In this document: piece after piece, positions 25,655 through 34,216 of the stretch
Layout: each line of letters starts with the position of its first letter
Numbering within the stretch: position 1 is the first letter of the stretch
Source of the DNA: JAICYJ01 sp963797565
Lineage (GTDB): Bacteria > Actinomycetota > Thermoleophilia > Gaiellales > JAICJC01
Length of the DNA stretch: 64,000 nucleotides
Direction: 5' to 3'
Assembly (NCBI GenBank): GCA_963797565.1
Contig: CAWCPM010000003.1
Span: forward strand, 55,355-119,354
The notes under the pieces: model-generated
Databases searched by the model: none
The model's input: the letters and a program-made list of their open reading frames with translations, nothing else
What the model was told of the DNA's origin: nothing
Position numbers and translations under genes: made by a program

Positions 25655-26299
25655 ATGAAGCGACTGGCAGCGGTGGCGGTTGGCGTGTTGGCGATCGTGG
25701 TGCTGTTCCCGGCCACGGCCAGCGCCCGGACTCTCTCTCAAGGCATGTGCGGGCCGGACGTCCACCGCCTCCAGCACGAGCTGGGCCTGCACAAGTACCT
25801 GCCGGTGACCTACACGCCGGGGTGCTACGACTACCGCACGTCGCAGGCCGTGATGGCCTACCAGGGCTGGGCCCGGCTGACGCGCGACGGCGTGGCCGGC
25901 CCCATCACCCAGGCGCGTCTCAAGAAGGCCGTGACGCCGCGGCCGTGGACGGGCAGCCGCCACTTCCGCCACGTCGAAGTCCACAAGACCAGGCAGGTGC
26001 TGCTCGTGGTCGGCAAGCTGGGCAAGGTGCAGCGCGCGATCCACGTCTCCACCGCCGCGCCGGGGCACGTCACGCCCACCGGCCACTGGCACGTCTACTC
26101 GAAGTCGCGGATGTCGTGGTCGATCCCGTTCCACGTATGGCTGCCGTGGGCCAGCTACATCGTCGGCGGCATCGCGCTGCACTCCTTCTCGAGCGTGCCC
26201 GGGTACCCGGCCTCGCACGGCTGCATCCGCATGCCGGCGCCGGAGGCCAGGTGGGTCTACAAGAGGACCCCGATCGGCACGCCCGTCTGGGTCAAGTAG
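25655..26299 (+). CDS. Secreted L,D-transpeptidase with peptidoglycan-binding domain
   Basis: 214 aa. A signal peptide (1-24, ending ATASA) is followed by a PG_binding_1-like domain about 28-92 (GPDVHRLQHELG...GVAGPITQARL), then a YkuD catalytic domain with H176, S187-H188, C190 and R192 (SHGCIRM). Such enzymes form 3-3 crosslinks in peptidoglycan or attach proteins to it, outside the membrane. Its ATG is one base after the nuoN stop, so it is probably transcribed with complex I, an unexpected pairing. Confidence 0.9.
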   Translation: MKRLAAVAVGVLAIVVLFPATASARTLSQGMCGPDVHRLQHELGLHKYLPVTYTPGCYDYRTSQAVMAYQGWARLTRDGVAGPITQARLKKAVTPRPWTGSRHFRHVEVHKTRQVLLVVGKLGKVQRAIHVSTAAPGHVTPTGHWHVYSKSRMSWSIPFHVWLPWASYIVGGIALHSFSSVPGYPASHGCIRMPAPEARWVYKRTPIGTPVWVK

Positions 26300-26314
26300 G
26301 GCGCGAAGGGTCTG

Positions 26315-26728
26315 CTACCGGTGCAGCAGATGCCGCACGGGGCGTAGCCGCTCGCGCAGCGGGGCCGCATCATCAGCCTGCATCCACGCCAGCTCGCCGA
26401 GCACCCCGGCGATCACCACGAGCAGCGCGGCCACCGCCAGCGCGCTCGCGCCCTCCGGCGCCCGCGGGTCGAGCACGGCCGGAAAGCGGATGGCGGCGTC
26501 GGCCATCACCAGCGCCGCACCGAGGCCGGCCGACGCGACCGCCAGCCCGCTGCGCGCATCCAGCCGTTCCGCGGCATCGAGGTATGCGAGGAACGCGGCG
26601 AACAGCAGCAGCGCGGCTGCCAGCGCCGTCAGGTAGAAGGCGATCAGGTTGTTGGGTGCGATCAGGCCGGCGGCGACCGCCAGCAGCGCACCGACGGTCG
26701 CGGTGCGTGGTGCCGATGTGATGGTCAT
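26315..26728 (-). CDS. Four-helix membrane protein of unknown function
   Basis: 137 aa with four hydrophobic stretches (about 12-27, 29-49, 62-80 and 92-113) and a short basic C-terminus. No family recognised. It is convergent with the L,D-transpeptidase (stops 16 nt apart) and divergent from the metal-dependent hydrolase. Composition matches its neighbours. Confidence 0.6.
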   Translation of the reverse strand: MTITSAPRTATVGALLAVAAGLIAPNNLIAFYLTALAAALLLFAAFLAYLDAAERLDARSGLAVASAGLGAALVMADAAIRFPAVLDPRAPEGASALAVAALLVVIAGVLGELAWMQADDAAPLRERLRPVRHLLHR

Positions 26729-26772
26729 GCCCGTTCACTTCGCGCAGGTGGCGGCGGATCCTGCTCCCTCGG

Positions 26773-26778
26773 TAGTCT
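26773..26778 (+). promoter_or_regulatory. -10 element TAGTCT with a short leader
   Basis: TAGTCT lies 32 nt before ATG 26811; the leader contains AAGGGAG, a usable ribosome site. Confidence 0.35.
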
Positions 26779-26810
26779 GCGGCCGGAACCAACGCAAGGG
26801 AGTGACGACG

Positions 26811-27531
26811 ATGGGGCTTGGGAACGGACTGCGGCTGACGTGGGTTGGACACGCCACCTGGATCATGGAGACGCCGGGCGGCAAGCGGGTGCTGATCGAT
26901 CCCTGGGTGACCGGCAATCCGGTCGTGCCCGACGAGCTGAAGGACCCCGGCCCGTTCGACGTGCTCCTGCTCACGCACGGGCACAACGACCACATCGGCG
27001 ACGCCGTCGACCTGGCGACCAGGCACACGCCCAAGGCCGTCATGGCGATGATCGAGCTGGGCGACTACCTGGAGGGCAAGGGCGTCCAGAACGTGATCGG
27101 TTACAACAAGGGCGGCACCGCCGAGGCCGAGGGCCTCAAGTTCACGATGGTGGACGCCCGCCACTCGTCCAGCTTCACTCGAGCCGGACGGAACGATCGT
27201 GCACACGGGCGACCCGAACGGCTACATCGTCACGCTGGAGGACGGCCGGCGCGTGTACGTGGCCGGCGACACCAGCGTGTTCGGCGACATGGCCCTGATC
27301 GGCCGGCTGTACAAGCCCGACGTGGCGATCCTCCCGATCGGCGACTTCTTCACGATGGGCCCGTTCGAGGCTGCCGAGGCGATCCGGATGCTGGGCGTCA
27401 AGAAGGTCGTGCCGACGCACTACGGGACGTTCCCCGCGCTGCACGGGACGCCCGACCAGCTGCGCCGGGAGGCTGCCGACGTGTCCGGGCTGGAGGTGCT
27501 CGACGTGGCTCCGGGCGGCACCGTCGAATGA
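26811..27531 (+). CDS. UPF0173-type metal-dependent hydrolase, interrupted by one extra base
   Basis: Metallo-beta-lactamase-fold hydrolase of the UPF0173 family. The first frame carries TWVGHATWIMETPGGKRVLIDP and the metal motif LLTHGHNDHIGDAVD (HxHxDH). Frame changes at 27180, where removing one C gives SSFTEPDGTIVHTGDPNGY; the remainder (VYVAGDTSVFGDM, PIGDFFTMGP, VVPTHYGTFP) supplies the later ligands. The span is 3n+1. Physiological substrate unknown; it is translationally linked to the DUF1028 gene (ATGA overlap). Confidence 0.85.
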
Positions 27532-28334
27532 CCTTCTCGCTGGTCGCGTGCGACCTCGAGGCCCGGCAGTGGGGCGTGGCCGTGGCATCGAAGTTCCCAT
27601 GCGTGGGGGCGGTGGTGCCGTGGGTGCGCGGCGACGTCGGTGCCATCGCCACCCAGGCGGCCGCCAACGTCAGCTACGGCCCGGACGGGCTCGAGCGGCT
27701 GGCGGCGGGCAGCAGTGCACAGGCCGCGCTGGACGCGCTGACCGGAGCGGACGAGGGAAACGACGAGCGGCAGCTCGGCATCGTCGACGCGCAGGGCGGC
27801 AGCGCGACGCATACCGGCGCGAACTGCATGGACTGGGCCGGCGGTCGAGCCGGTGCGGGCTTTGCCGCCCAGGGCAACATCCTGGCCGGCCCGCAGGTGG
27901 TCGACGCGCTGGTCGACACCTTTGCCGCGACCGGCGGATCGCTGGCCGACCGGTTGGCCGCGGCGCTGCTTGCCGCCGACCGGGCGGGCGGCGATCGGCG
28001 TGGCCGCCAGGCGGCAGCGCTGGTCGTGCGCCAGACCGGCGCCGGCTACGGCGGGAACAACGACATCCTGATCGACCTGCGCGTGGACGACCACACCGAT
28101 CCGGTGCCCGAGATGATCCGCATACTCGGCATCCACCAGCTGCTGTTCGGGAAGACCCCGGCCGAACAGTTCCTGCCGCTGGAGGGGGCGCTGGCGGACG
28201 AGGTGTCACGCCTGCTCGCGGATCGCGGCTTCGACTCGCTCGATGCCTACGCCGGCGTCGAGAACCTGGAGGAGCGGATGTGGCCGGACGGCAGTCGCAT
28301 CGATCCGGCGGTGCTGGAGATTCTGCGCAGCTAG
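27528..28334 (+). CDS. DUF1028 family protein
   Basis: 268 aa. The N-terminal two thirds match DUF1028, a family with an Ntn-hydrolase-like fold: TFSLVACDLEARQWGVAVAS and VRGDVGAIATQAAANVSYG. The C-terminal about 70 residues (PEMIRILGIHQLLFGKTP onward) form the separate small domain seen in longer members. The function of the family is not established; association with a metal-dependent hydrolase upstream suggests catabolism. Convergent with mrp. Confidence 0.85.
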   Translation: MTFSLVACDLEARQWGVAVASKFPCVGAVVPWVRGDVGAIATQAAANVSYGPDGLERLAAGSSAQAALDALTGADEGNDERQLGIVDAQGGSATHTGANCMDWAGGRAGAGFAAQGNILAGPQVVDALVDTFAATGGSLADRLAAALLAADRAGGDRRGRQAAALVVRQTGAGYGGNNDILIDLRVDDHTDPVPEMIRILGIHQLLFGKTPAEQFLPLEGALADEVSRLLADRGFDSLDAYAGVENLEERMWPDGSRIDPAVLEILRS

Positions 28335-28340
28335 ACGGGT

Positions 28341-29450
28341 TCAGATAACGGCGAGCGGCTTCTTGATGCGCTCGGCACCGCTGCGCGGGCGCAGCACACC
28401 CGGCACCGTGAGGGCCAGCTCGCGCACCGCCTTCGCCGTGGCGTTCTCGGGCTCGGCCAGCACCAGTGGTACACCCTCGTCGGCCGTCACCCGCAGCCGC
28501 TCGTCCAACGGCACCTGGCCCAGCAGCGACACGCCCAGCTCGTCGGCCAGCTCCTGGCCGCCGCCCTGGCCGAACGGGTGCGTGACCTCGCCGCAGCAGC
28601 TGCACACCAGATGGCTCATGTTCTCGATTACGCCGGCTACCCGCATGCCAGTCTTCGACGCCACGTCCGCCGCCCGCCGCGCCACCTTCTGGGCCGCCGC
28701 CTGCGGCGTGGTCACGATCAGCAGGTCGGGCTCGGGCAGCAGCTGTCCCAGCGAGATCGAGATGTCGCCCGTGCCGGGAGGCATGTCCACCACCAGGTAG
28801 TCGAGCGCGCCCCAGTGGACGTCGGACAGGAACTGCTCGAGCGCGCGGTGCAGCATCGGGCCGCGCCACGGGATGGCGCCGTCGCCGTCCACGAAGAACC
28901 CGATCGACATGATCTTGAGGCCGTGGTTGACCGGCGGGATCATCATCTGGTCGACCGCCACCGGCCGCCGCGAGATGCCCAGCATGCGCGGCATCGAGTA
29001 GCCGTAGATGTCGGCGTCGACGACGCCCACCTCGGCCCCGTCCAGCGCCAGCGCCACCGCCAGGTTGGCCGTCAGCGACGACTTGCCGACACCGCCCTTG
29101 CCGGATGCCACGGCGATCACACGGGTCGCGGGGTCCAGCGACAGCTTGCGCTCCTCGCCGGCGGGCGCCCCGGACAGCCGCTGTCGCAGCGCCGTGCGCT
29201 GCTCGGGGGTCATCACGTCGAACGCCACCGCCACCGACTCGACCCCGTCCACCGCACCGACGTGCTCCTGAACCTGCTGCTCGAGGTTTGCCTTCATCGG
29301 GCAACCCGGAACCGTCAGGGCGATCGTCACCTCGACGCCGCTGCCCTCGATGGCAACGGCCCGCACCATGTCCAGCTCGACAACGCTGCGGCGGATCTCG
29401 GGGTCGATGACGGCGACCAGCGCCGTCCGCACATCCTGCTCGGAAACCAT
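28341..29450 (-). CDS. mrp: Mrp/NBP35-type iron-sulfur carrier ATPase
   Basis: 369 aa. An N-terminal MIP18/DUF59 domain (1-85, with VPGCPMK) is followed by a deviant-Walker-A P-loop ATPase (GKGGVGKSS, 117-125), PPGTGDISI and a C-terminal CxxC in VCSCCGE. Mrp proteins bind and transfer Fe-S clusters, which would serve complex I and LipA here. ATG 29450 has a TACCAT box 6 nt upstream, i.e. probably leaderless, with start codons of the divergent ABC gene 39 bp away. Confidence 0.92.
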   Translation of the reverse strand: MVSEQDVRTALVAVIDPEIRRSVVELDMVRAVAIEGSGVEVTIALTVPGCPMKANLEQQVQEHVGAVDGVESVAVAFDVMTPEQRTALRQRLSGAPAGEERKLSLDPATRVIAVASGKGGVGKSSLTANLAVALALDGAEVGVVDADIYGYSMPRMLGISRRPVAVDQMMIPPVNHGLKIMSIGFFVDGDGAIPWRGPMLHRALEQFLSDVHWGALDYLVVDMPPGTGDISISLGQLLPEPDLLIVTTPQAAAQKVARRAADVASKTGMRVAGVIENMSHLVCSCCGEVTHPFGQGGGQELADELGVSLLGQVPLDERLRVTADEGVPLVLAEPENATAKAVRELALTVPGVLRPRSGAERIKKPLAVI

Positions 29451-29456
29451 GGCAGG

Positions 29457-29462
29457 ATGGTA
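29457..29462 (-). promoter_or_regulatory. -10 element TACCAT, leaderless mrp
   Basis: TACCAT on the minus strand ends 6 nt before ATG 29450; no ribosome site is seen. Confidence 0.5.
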
Positions 29463-29478
29463 GCCCCGACCGGATTGC

Positions 29479-29484
29479 TACGGT
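29479..29484 (+). promoter_or_regulatory. -10 element TACGGT, leaderless ABC operon
   Basis: TACGGT ends 5 nt before ATG 29490, in a 39-bp divergent promoter region shared with mrp. Confidence 0.4.
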
Positions 29485-29489
29485 GAGCC

Positions 29490-30422
29490 ATGATCGCGAT
29501 CGAGGCACGCGAGCTGCGAAAGACCTTCCCGGTCAGGCGCGGAGCGCCGGTCGAGGCGGTGGCCGGCATCAGCTTCGCGGTGGAGGCGGGAGAGCGCCTG
29601 GCCTACATCGGCCCCAACGGCGCCGGCAAGTCGACCTCGATCAAGATGCTGACCGGCATCCTCCACCCCACCAGCGGCGAGGCGGCCGTGCTGGGGATCG
29701 TGCCCTGGAAGAAGCGCCGCGAGCTGGCCGCCCGGATCGGCACCCTGTTCGGCCAGCGGTCGCAGCTCTGGTACCAGCTGACCCCGCGCCAGACGTTCGG
29801 CCTGCTGGGCCGCATCTACCGGATCCCCGCCGACGAGGAGCGCCGCCGGCTGGCGCGGCTGGGCGAGCTGCTCGACGCCACCCAGCTGTTCGACCAGCCC
29901 GTGCGCAGCCTGTCGCTGGGCCAGCGGATGCGGTGCGAGCTGGTGGCCAGCATGCTGCACGCGCCGGAGGTGCTGTTCCTGGACGAGCCCACGATCGGGC
30001 TCGACCTGGTGGCGAAGGCGCGCTTCCGCGACCTGATCGTGCGCATCAACGAGGAGCAGGGCACGACCATTCTGCTGACGTCGCATGACGTGTCCGACAT
30101 CGAGCAGGTGGCCCGGCGGGTGATCGTGATCAACCATGGACGGCTGATATACGACGACCGCGTGTCGGTGATGCGCCGCGCGCTGCTCGGCACCAAGATG
30201 CTGGACGTGCGCTTCGAGCAGCCGCCCGAGAGCGTCGAGGTGGAGGGCGCCCGGCTGGTGAAGCTCTCAGGCGCCGGCGCAAAGCTGGTGGTCGACACCG
30301 ACCAGCGCCCGATCCGGAGTGTCCTGGACGACCTGCTCGACCGCTACGACGTGGTCGACATCTCGGTGGCCGACCCGCCGCTCGAGGAGATCGTCTCCCA
30401 CATCTATGCGAGGCCGGTGTGA
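29490..30422 (+). CDS. ABC transporter ATP-binding protein (ABC-2 exporter type)
   Basis: 310-aa cytoplasmic ATPase. Walker A GPNGAGKST (about 44-52), a signature region LSLGQRMRCELV, Walker B VLFLDEPTIGLD and the switch histidine in LLTSHDVSD. The C-terminal extension (about 230-310) is typical of NatA/DrrA-like exporters. Two permease genes follow with 4-nt overlaps, so this is a three-gene ABC-2 system; cargo unknown. Confidence 0.93.
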   Translation: MIAIEARELRKTFPVRRGAPVEAVAGISFAVEAGERLAYIGPNGAGKSTSIKMLTGILHPTSGEAAVLGIVPWKKRRELAARIGTLFGQRSQLWYQLTPRQTFGLLGRIYRIPADEERRRLARLGELLDATQLFDQPVRSLSLGQRMRCELVASMLHAPEVLFLDEPTIGLDLVAKARFRDLIVRINEEQGTTILLTSHDVSDIEQVARRVIVINHGRLIYDDRVSVMRRALLGTKMLDVRFEQPPESVEVEGARLVKLSGAGAKLVVDTDQRPIRSVLDDLLDRYDVVDISVADPPLEEIVSHIYARPV

Positions 30423-31195
30423 ACCCGTACCTGGCCGGCTGGAGGCTCGGCTTCCTGCGCACCATCCGCTCGCCCGGCGACATGTCGGTGCGGATCGGCT
30501 TCTTCGCGATCATCCTGGTCGTGATGACGGCCCTGTGGACGGCCGCGGTCGATGCCAACGGCGGCTCGCTGCACGGCTACACCCGCACGTCGCTGCTCTG
30601 GTACGTGTTTGCCGCGCAGACAGCGGTGCTGGGTGTGCGGCCGCGCTCGGTCGAGGAGATCGGCGACGAGATCGGCAGCGGCACGGTGGCCGTGCAGATG
30701 CTGCGGCCGGTGTCGGTGGTGGGCCTGCGCATGTCGATCGACATGGGCGAGGCCGGCGCCCGACTGATCGCCTCGTTCACGGTGGGCGCGATGATCACCT
30801 GGCTGTTCGTGGGCGCCCCGCCCTCGCTGCCGGCGCTGGCCCTGGCGGCGCCCGCGGTGGTGCTGGGCTGCGCCGCAAACATCGCATCCTGCCACGCCTT
30901 CGGCGGCATCGCGTTCTGGCTGCTCGACGCGAAGGCGTCGTGGTTCTTCTTCCAGAAGCTGGTGTTCCTGCCCGGCGGCATGCTGATCCCGCTGGAGCTG
31001 CTGCCGCGACCGCTGGAGCTGATCAGCTTCGCGCTGCCGTTCGCGACGATGGCCTACGTGCCGGGACGGATCGCCTCCGGCCACCCCGACCCGCTGCTGC
31101 TGCTCTGGCAGCTGGGCTGGCTGGCCGCGCTGCTGGCAATGGCCGGAGCCGTGTTCGCAGCCGGCGAGCGGCGGCTGCAGGTGATGGGCGGATGA
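30419..31195 (+). CDS. ABC-2 type permease, first subunit
   Basis: 258 aa with about six hydrophobic segments. GTG 30419 overlaps the ATPase stop. It resembles the paired permeases of DUF990/ABC-2 systems linked to NatA-like ATPases (NPYLAGWRLGFLRTIRSP... start, GTVAVQMLRPVS loop). Together with the next gene it should form the heterodimeric membrane channel. Confidence 0.85.
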   Translation: MNPYLAGWRLGFLRTIRSPGDMSVRIGFFAIILVVMTALWTAAVDANGGSLHGYTRTSLLWYVFAAQTAVLGVRPRSVEEIGDEIGSGTVAVQMLRPVSVVGLRMSIDMGEAGARLIASFTVGAMITWLFVGAPPSLPALALAAPAVVLGCAANIASCHAFGGIAFWLLDAKASWFFFQKLVFLPGGMLIPLELLPRPLELISFALPFATMAYVPGRIASGHPDPLLLLWQLGWLAALLAMAGAVFAAGERRLQVMGG

Positions 31196-31959
31196 CGGCC
31201 GTCGCCGCAACCCTGCGCACGGCGCTCGCCAACGGCCTCGCCAATCGCAACTCGTTCTGGTTCCAGGTGTCGCTGATGGTGGCGAACGACATCACCTGGA
31301 TCATCTTCTGGGTGCTGTTCTTCAACCAGGTCGGCAACCTCCGCGGCTGGGATGCCCACGACGTGATCGTGCTGTTCTCGATCCTGCTGACCACGGCCGG
31401 CGTCGCGCTCGGCCTGTGCGCGAACAGCCGCAAGATCGGCCAGCTTTCCGCCGACGGCGCGCTCGATGAGACGCTGACGCTGCCGGTGCCACCGCTCGCG
31501 CACCTGCTCAGCACCCGCGTCGACGCGGCCAACACCGGCGACCTGCTGCTGGGCCCGGTGGTGTTCCTGCTGGCCGGCAACCCCAGCCCGGAGCGGGCGG
31601 CGATGTTCCTGTTCGGGGTGGTCACCGGCTCGGCGGTGCTGATCGGGTTCCTGGTCGCCTGCGGGTCGCTGACGCTGTTCGTGGGCGGCCGCGGCGAGCA
31701 GGCCGACCTCGGCTTCAACGCGATCCTGATCTTCGCCAGCTATCCGCTCGACCTGTTCGGGGGCGCCACCAAGATGCTGCTGTTCACCGCCGTGCCGGCC
31801 GCATTCGTGACCGGAGTGCCGGCCCGGCTGGTGCGCAACTTCGACACACCCGAGGCGTTGCTGATGGTGGCGGTTGCGGCGCTGTTCGCCCTGATCGGGT
31901 GGGGGACGTTCCACCTCGGCCTGCGGCACTACAGCTCGGGGTCGATCTGGATCAGGTGA
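31192..31959 (+). CDS. ABC-2 type permease, second subunit
   Basis: 255 aa with about six membrane segments. The frame is open upstream, but ATG 31192 overlaps the preceding TGA (ATGA) and is where homology begins. Features typical of this subfamily: FWFQVSLMVANDITWIIFW, a loop ALDETLTLPVPPLAHLL, and a C-terminal LRHYSSGS. Partner of the previous permease; the azlC GTG overlaps its stop. Confidence 0.85.
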   Translation: MTAVAATLRTALANGLANRNSFWFQVSLMVANDITWIIFWVLFFNQVGNLRGWDAHDVIVLFSILLTTAGVALGLCANSRKIGQLSADGALDETLTLPVPPLAHLLSTRVDAANTGDLLLGPVVFLLAGNPSPERAAMFLFGVVTGSAVLIGFLVACGSLTLFVGGRGEQADLGFNAILIFASYPLDLFGGATKMLLFTAVPAAFVTGVPARLVRNFDTPEALLMVAVAALFALIGWGTFHLGLRHYSSGSIWIR

Positions 31960-32636
31960 ACGCACCGGAGCGGCGCGCCATCAACCGCCGGTCGCTCGCG
32001 ATCGGAGCGGCAACGGGCATCTACGGCATCTCCTTCGGGGTGCTGTCAGTGGCGGCCGGCCTCAGCCCGGCCCAGACCTGCGCGATGTCGCTGCTGGTGT
32101 TCACGGGCGCATCGCAGTTCGCAACGGTCGGCGTGATCGCCGCCGGCGGATCGGCCGCCGCCGCCCTGGCCCCGGCGCTGCTGCTGGCCGCGCGCAACGG
32201 CGTGTACGGACTGTCGCTGGTGCCGGTGCTGCGAGGCCGGCTGGGCAGCCGCGCGCTGCAGGCCCAGCTGGTGATCGACGAGTCGACGGCCATGGCGCGG
32301 GCACAGGATGACGCCTCCGCCGCCCACCATGCGTTCCTCGCCACCGGCCTCAGCGTGTTCCTGTTCTGGAACCTGGGCACGCTGGCCGGCGCGATCGCCG
32401 GCAGCGGTCTCGGCGACCCGCGGCGGCTGGGGCTGGATGCGATGTTTCCGGCGGCGTTCCTGGCATTGCTGGCGCCGCAGCTGCGCCGCCCCGGCGCCCC
32501 GGTGGCGGCCATCTCCGGCGCGTTGCTGGCGACGGCCCTCGTGCCGATCGCGCCGGTCGGGGTGCCGATCCTGTTCTCGGCGTTCGGCGTGATCCCGGGC
32601 CTGATCGTGCTGCGGCGCGCGCAGGTGGCGGCATGA
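31956..32636 (+). CDS. azlC: AzlC family branched-chain amino acid exporter subunit
   Basis: 226-aa membrane protein of the AzlC family, large subunit of AzlCD exporters. Family segments: IGAATGIYGISFGVLSVAAG, SLLVFTGASQFATVGVI and ARNGVYGLSL. GTG 31956 overlaps the preceding permease stop (GTGA). The small subunit azlD follows with a 4-nt overlap. Branched-chain amino-acid export is known for characterised members; substrate here is inferred. Confidence 0.9.
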   Translation: MNAPERRAINRRSLAIGAATGIYGISFGVLSVAAGLSPAQTCAMSLLVFTGASQFATVGVIAAGGSAAAALAPALLLAARNGVYGLSLVPVLRGRLGSRALQAQLVIDESTAMARAQDDASAAHHAFLATGLSVFLFWNLGTLAGAIAGSGLGDPRRLGLDAMFPAAFLALLAPQLRRPGAPVAAISGALLATALVPIAPVGVPILFSAFGVIPGLIVLRRAQVAA

Positions 32637-32929
32637 GCTGGGCCGCGCTCCTGGCGCTGGCCGCGGGGGCGTACGTGCTGAAGGCGCTGGGGCCGGTCGT
32701 GGTCGGGAACCGCCGGCTGCCCACCGACGTGACACAGGCGCTGGAGCTCCTGAGCGTGCCGCTGGTGGCGGCGCTGGTGGCGGTGCAGACGCTGGACGGC
32801 GGCGGCAAGCTGGTGCTCGATGCGCGGGTGCCGGCGCTGGCGGTCGCGGCCGTGCTGGTCTGGCGGAAGGCGCCGTTTCCGGTGGTGCTGATCGCGGCCG
32901 CCGCGACCGCGGCGCTGCTGAGGCTGTGA
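32633..32929 (+). CDS. azlD: AzlD family exporter small subunit
   Basis: 98 aa with three to four membrane helices, matching AzlD proteins (AAGAYVLKALGP, PTDVTQALELLSVPLVAALVA, and a short final helix). ATG 32633 overlaps the azlC stop (ATGA). Functions with AzlC. Confidence 0.88.
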   Translation: MSWAALLALAAGAYVLKALGPVVVGNRRLPTDVTQALELLSVPLVAALVAVQTLDGGGKLVLDARVPALAVAAVLVWRKAPFPVVLIAAAATAALLRL

Positions 32930-32942
32930 GATCGTTCCGGCC

Positions 32943-33389
32943 GTGAACGTCGACGTGGTCACCGAGATCGAGATCGACCGGCCACGTGAACGGGTGGCGG
33001 AGTACGCGGCCGACCCGGACAACGCGGTCGAGTGGTACGCGAACATCGACGCGGTCGAGTGGCGCTCATCGCCGCCGGCCGAGATCGGTTCGGACATCGC
33101 GTTCACCGCGCGCTTCCTGGGCAGGAGCCTGACCTACGTGTACCGCATCATCGAGCTGGTCGCGGGCGAGCGGCTGGTGATGTCAGCCGCCGAGGGGCCG
33201 TTCCCGATGGAGACGACGTACACCTGGAGCGATACGCCGGACGGCGGCACCCGGATGACGCTGCGAAACCGCGGCCGACCCCGCGGCTTCGTCGGGGTGG
33301 CATCGCCGCTGATGGCACGCTCGATGCGACGCGCCAACGTCAAGGATCTGCGGCAGCTGAAGGCGATCCTGGAAGCTGAACGGAGCTGA
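32943..33389 (+). CDS. SRPBCC family protein
   Basis: 148-aa single START/Bet v1-like (SRPBCC) domain: an N-terminal VVTEIEIDRPRERVAEYAADPDN strand-helix start, then central strands with VEWRSSPPAEIGSDI, and a C-terminal amphipathic helix (MARSMRRANVKDLRQLKAIL). These domains bind hydrophobic ligands. No partner indicates the ligand. GTG start 13 nt after azlD. Confidence 0.8.
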   Translation: MNVDVVTEIEIDRPRERVAEYAADPDNAVEWYANIDAVEWRSSPPAEIGSDIAFTARFLGRSLTYVYRIIELVAGERLVMSAAEGPFPMETTYTWSDTPDGGTRMTLRNRGRPRGFVGVASPLMARSMRRANVKDLRQLKAILEAERS

Positions 33390-33405
33390 TGGTTTCTCCC
33401 CAGCT

Positions 33406-34216
33406 CTAGGGCCAGAGCAGGCCCGACAGCTGATCGGCCATCGGCTGGTCGCGCGCCGCCACCACGTGGGCGCGCGTGGACAGGTCGAGCGGCATCGCCG
33501 CCGGCCCGCGGGTCTCGATGTGGGCACCGGCCTCGCGCACGATCAGCGCTGCGGCGGCGATGTCCACCGACCGTGACGGCTTCAGCGAGGCCACGCCGTC
33601 CAGCCGTCCGTCGGCCAGCTGGCACAGCGCCAGCGCCAGCGCGCCCAGCACGCGGATGCGGCCGACGTGGCCGTCCAGCCGGGCGGACGCGTCCGCGATC
33701 AGGGCGGCGTTGGTGGCCTCGAGGTCCACGATGCCGAGCCGCGGCTTGGGCCGCACGCCGCCCAGCGGCCTGGCCGTTCACCGTTGCACCCTCCCCGGCC
33801 CTCGCCACCCACTCCTCGCCGCTGCCGAGGTCGAGCACGTAGCCGAAGCGCACGTCATCGACGGTCGGCCCATCCGCAAACGCGATCGAGATGCAGTAGA
33901 AGGGCAGGCAGCGCTTGGCGTTGAGCGAGCCGTCGATCGGATCGATGACGACCACCCAGGGGCTCTCGTCCTCGCCGAATCGCCGCTCGCCCAGCTCCTC
34001 CGACACGAGCCGGAACGAGATCCCGCGGTCGGCCAGCTGCTCGAGCCGCGTGACCGCCAGGCGCTCGGCGCCGTCGTCGATCGCCGTCGTGTCATCGCCG
34101 CCCTGGCCCTGGCCGATCACCGGCTCGCGGTCGTCCCGGGTCGGCAGCTGCAGCAGCAGCCCGCGCACGTCGGCGGCAACGGTCTGGCAGAACTCGAGCC
34201 AGCCGCGGTCGGTCAC
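33406..34216 (-). CDS. Inositol-monophosphatase family protein, interrupted by one extra base
   Basis: Li+-sensitive-type phosphatase fold (IMPase/FBPase/CysQ). The first frame has the metal motifs VSEELGE and WVVVIDPIDGSLNAKRCLPFY; the later frame ends with SRSVDIAAAALIVREAGAHIE. The change of frame is near 33760, and removing one base gives GGVRPKPRLGIVDLEATN. The total span of 811 nt is 3n+1, consistent. GTG 34216 overlaps the stop of the DUF1015 gene (GTGA). Substrate unassigned. Confidence 0.82.
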
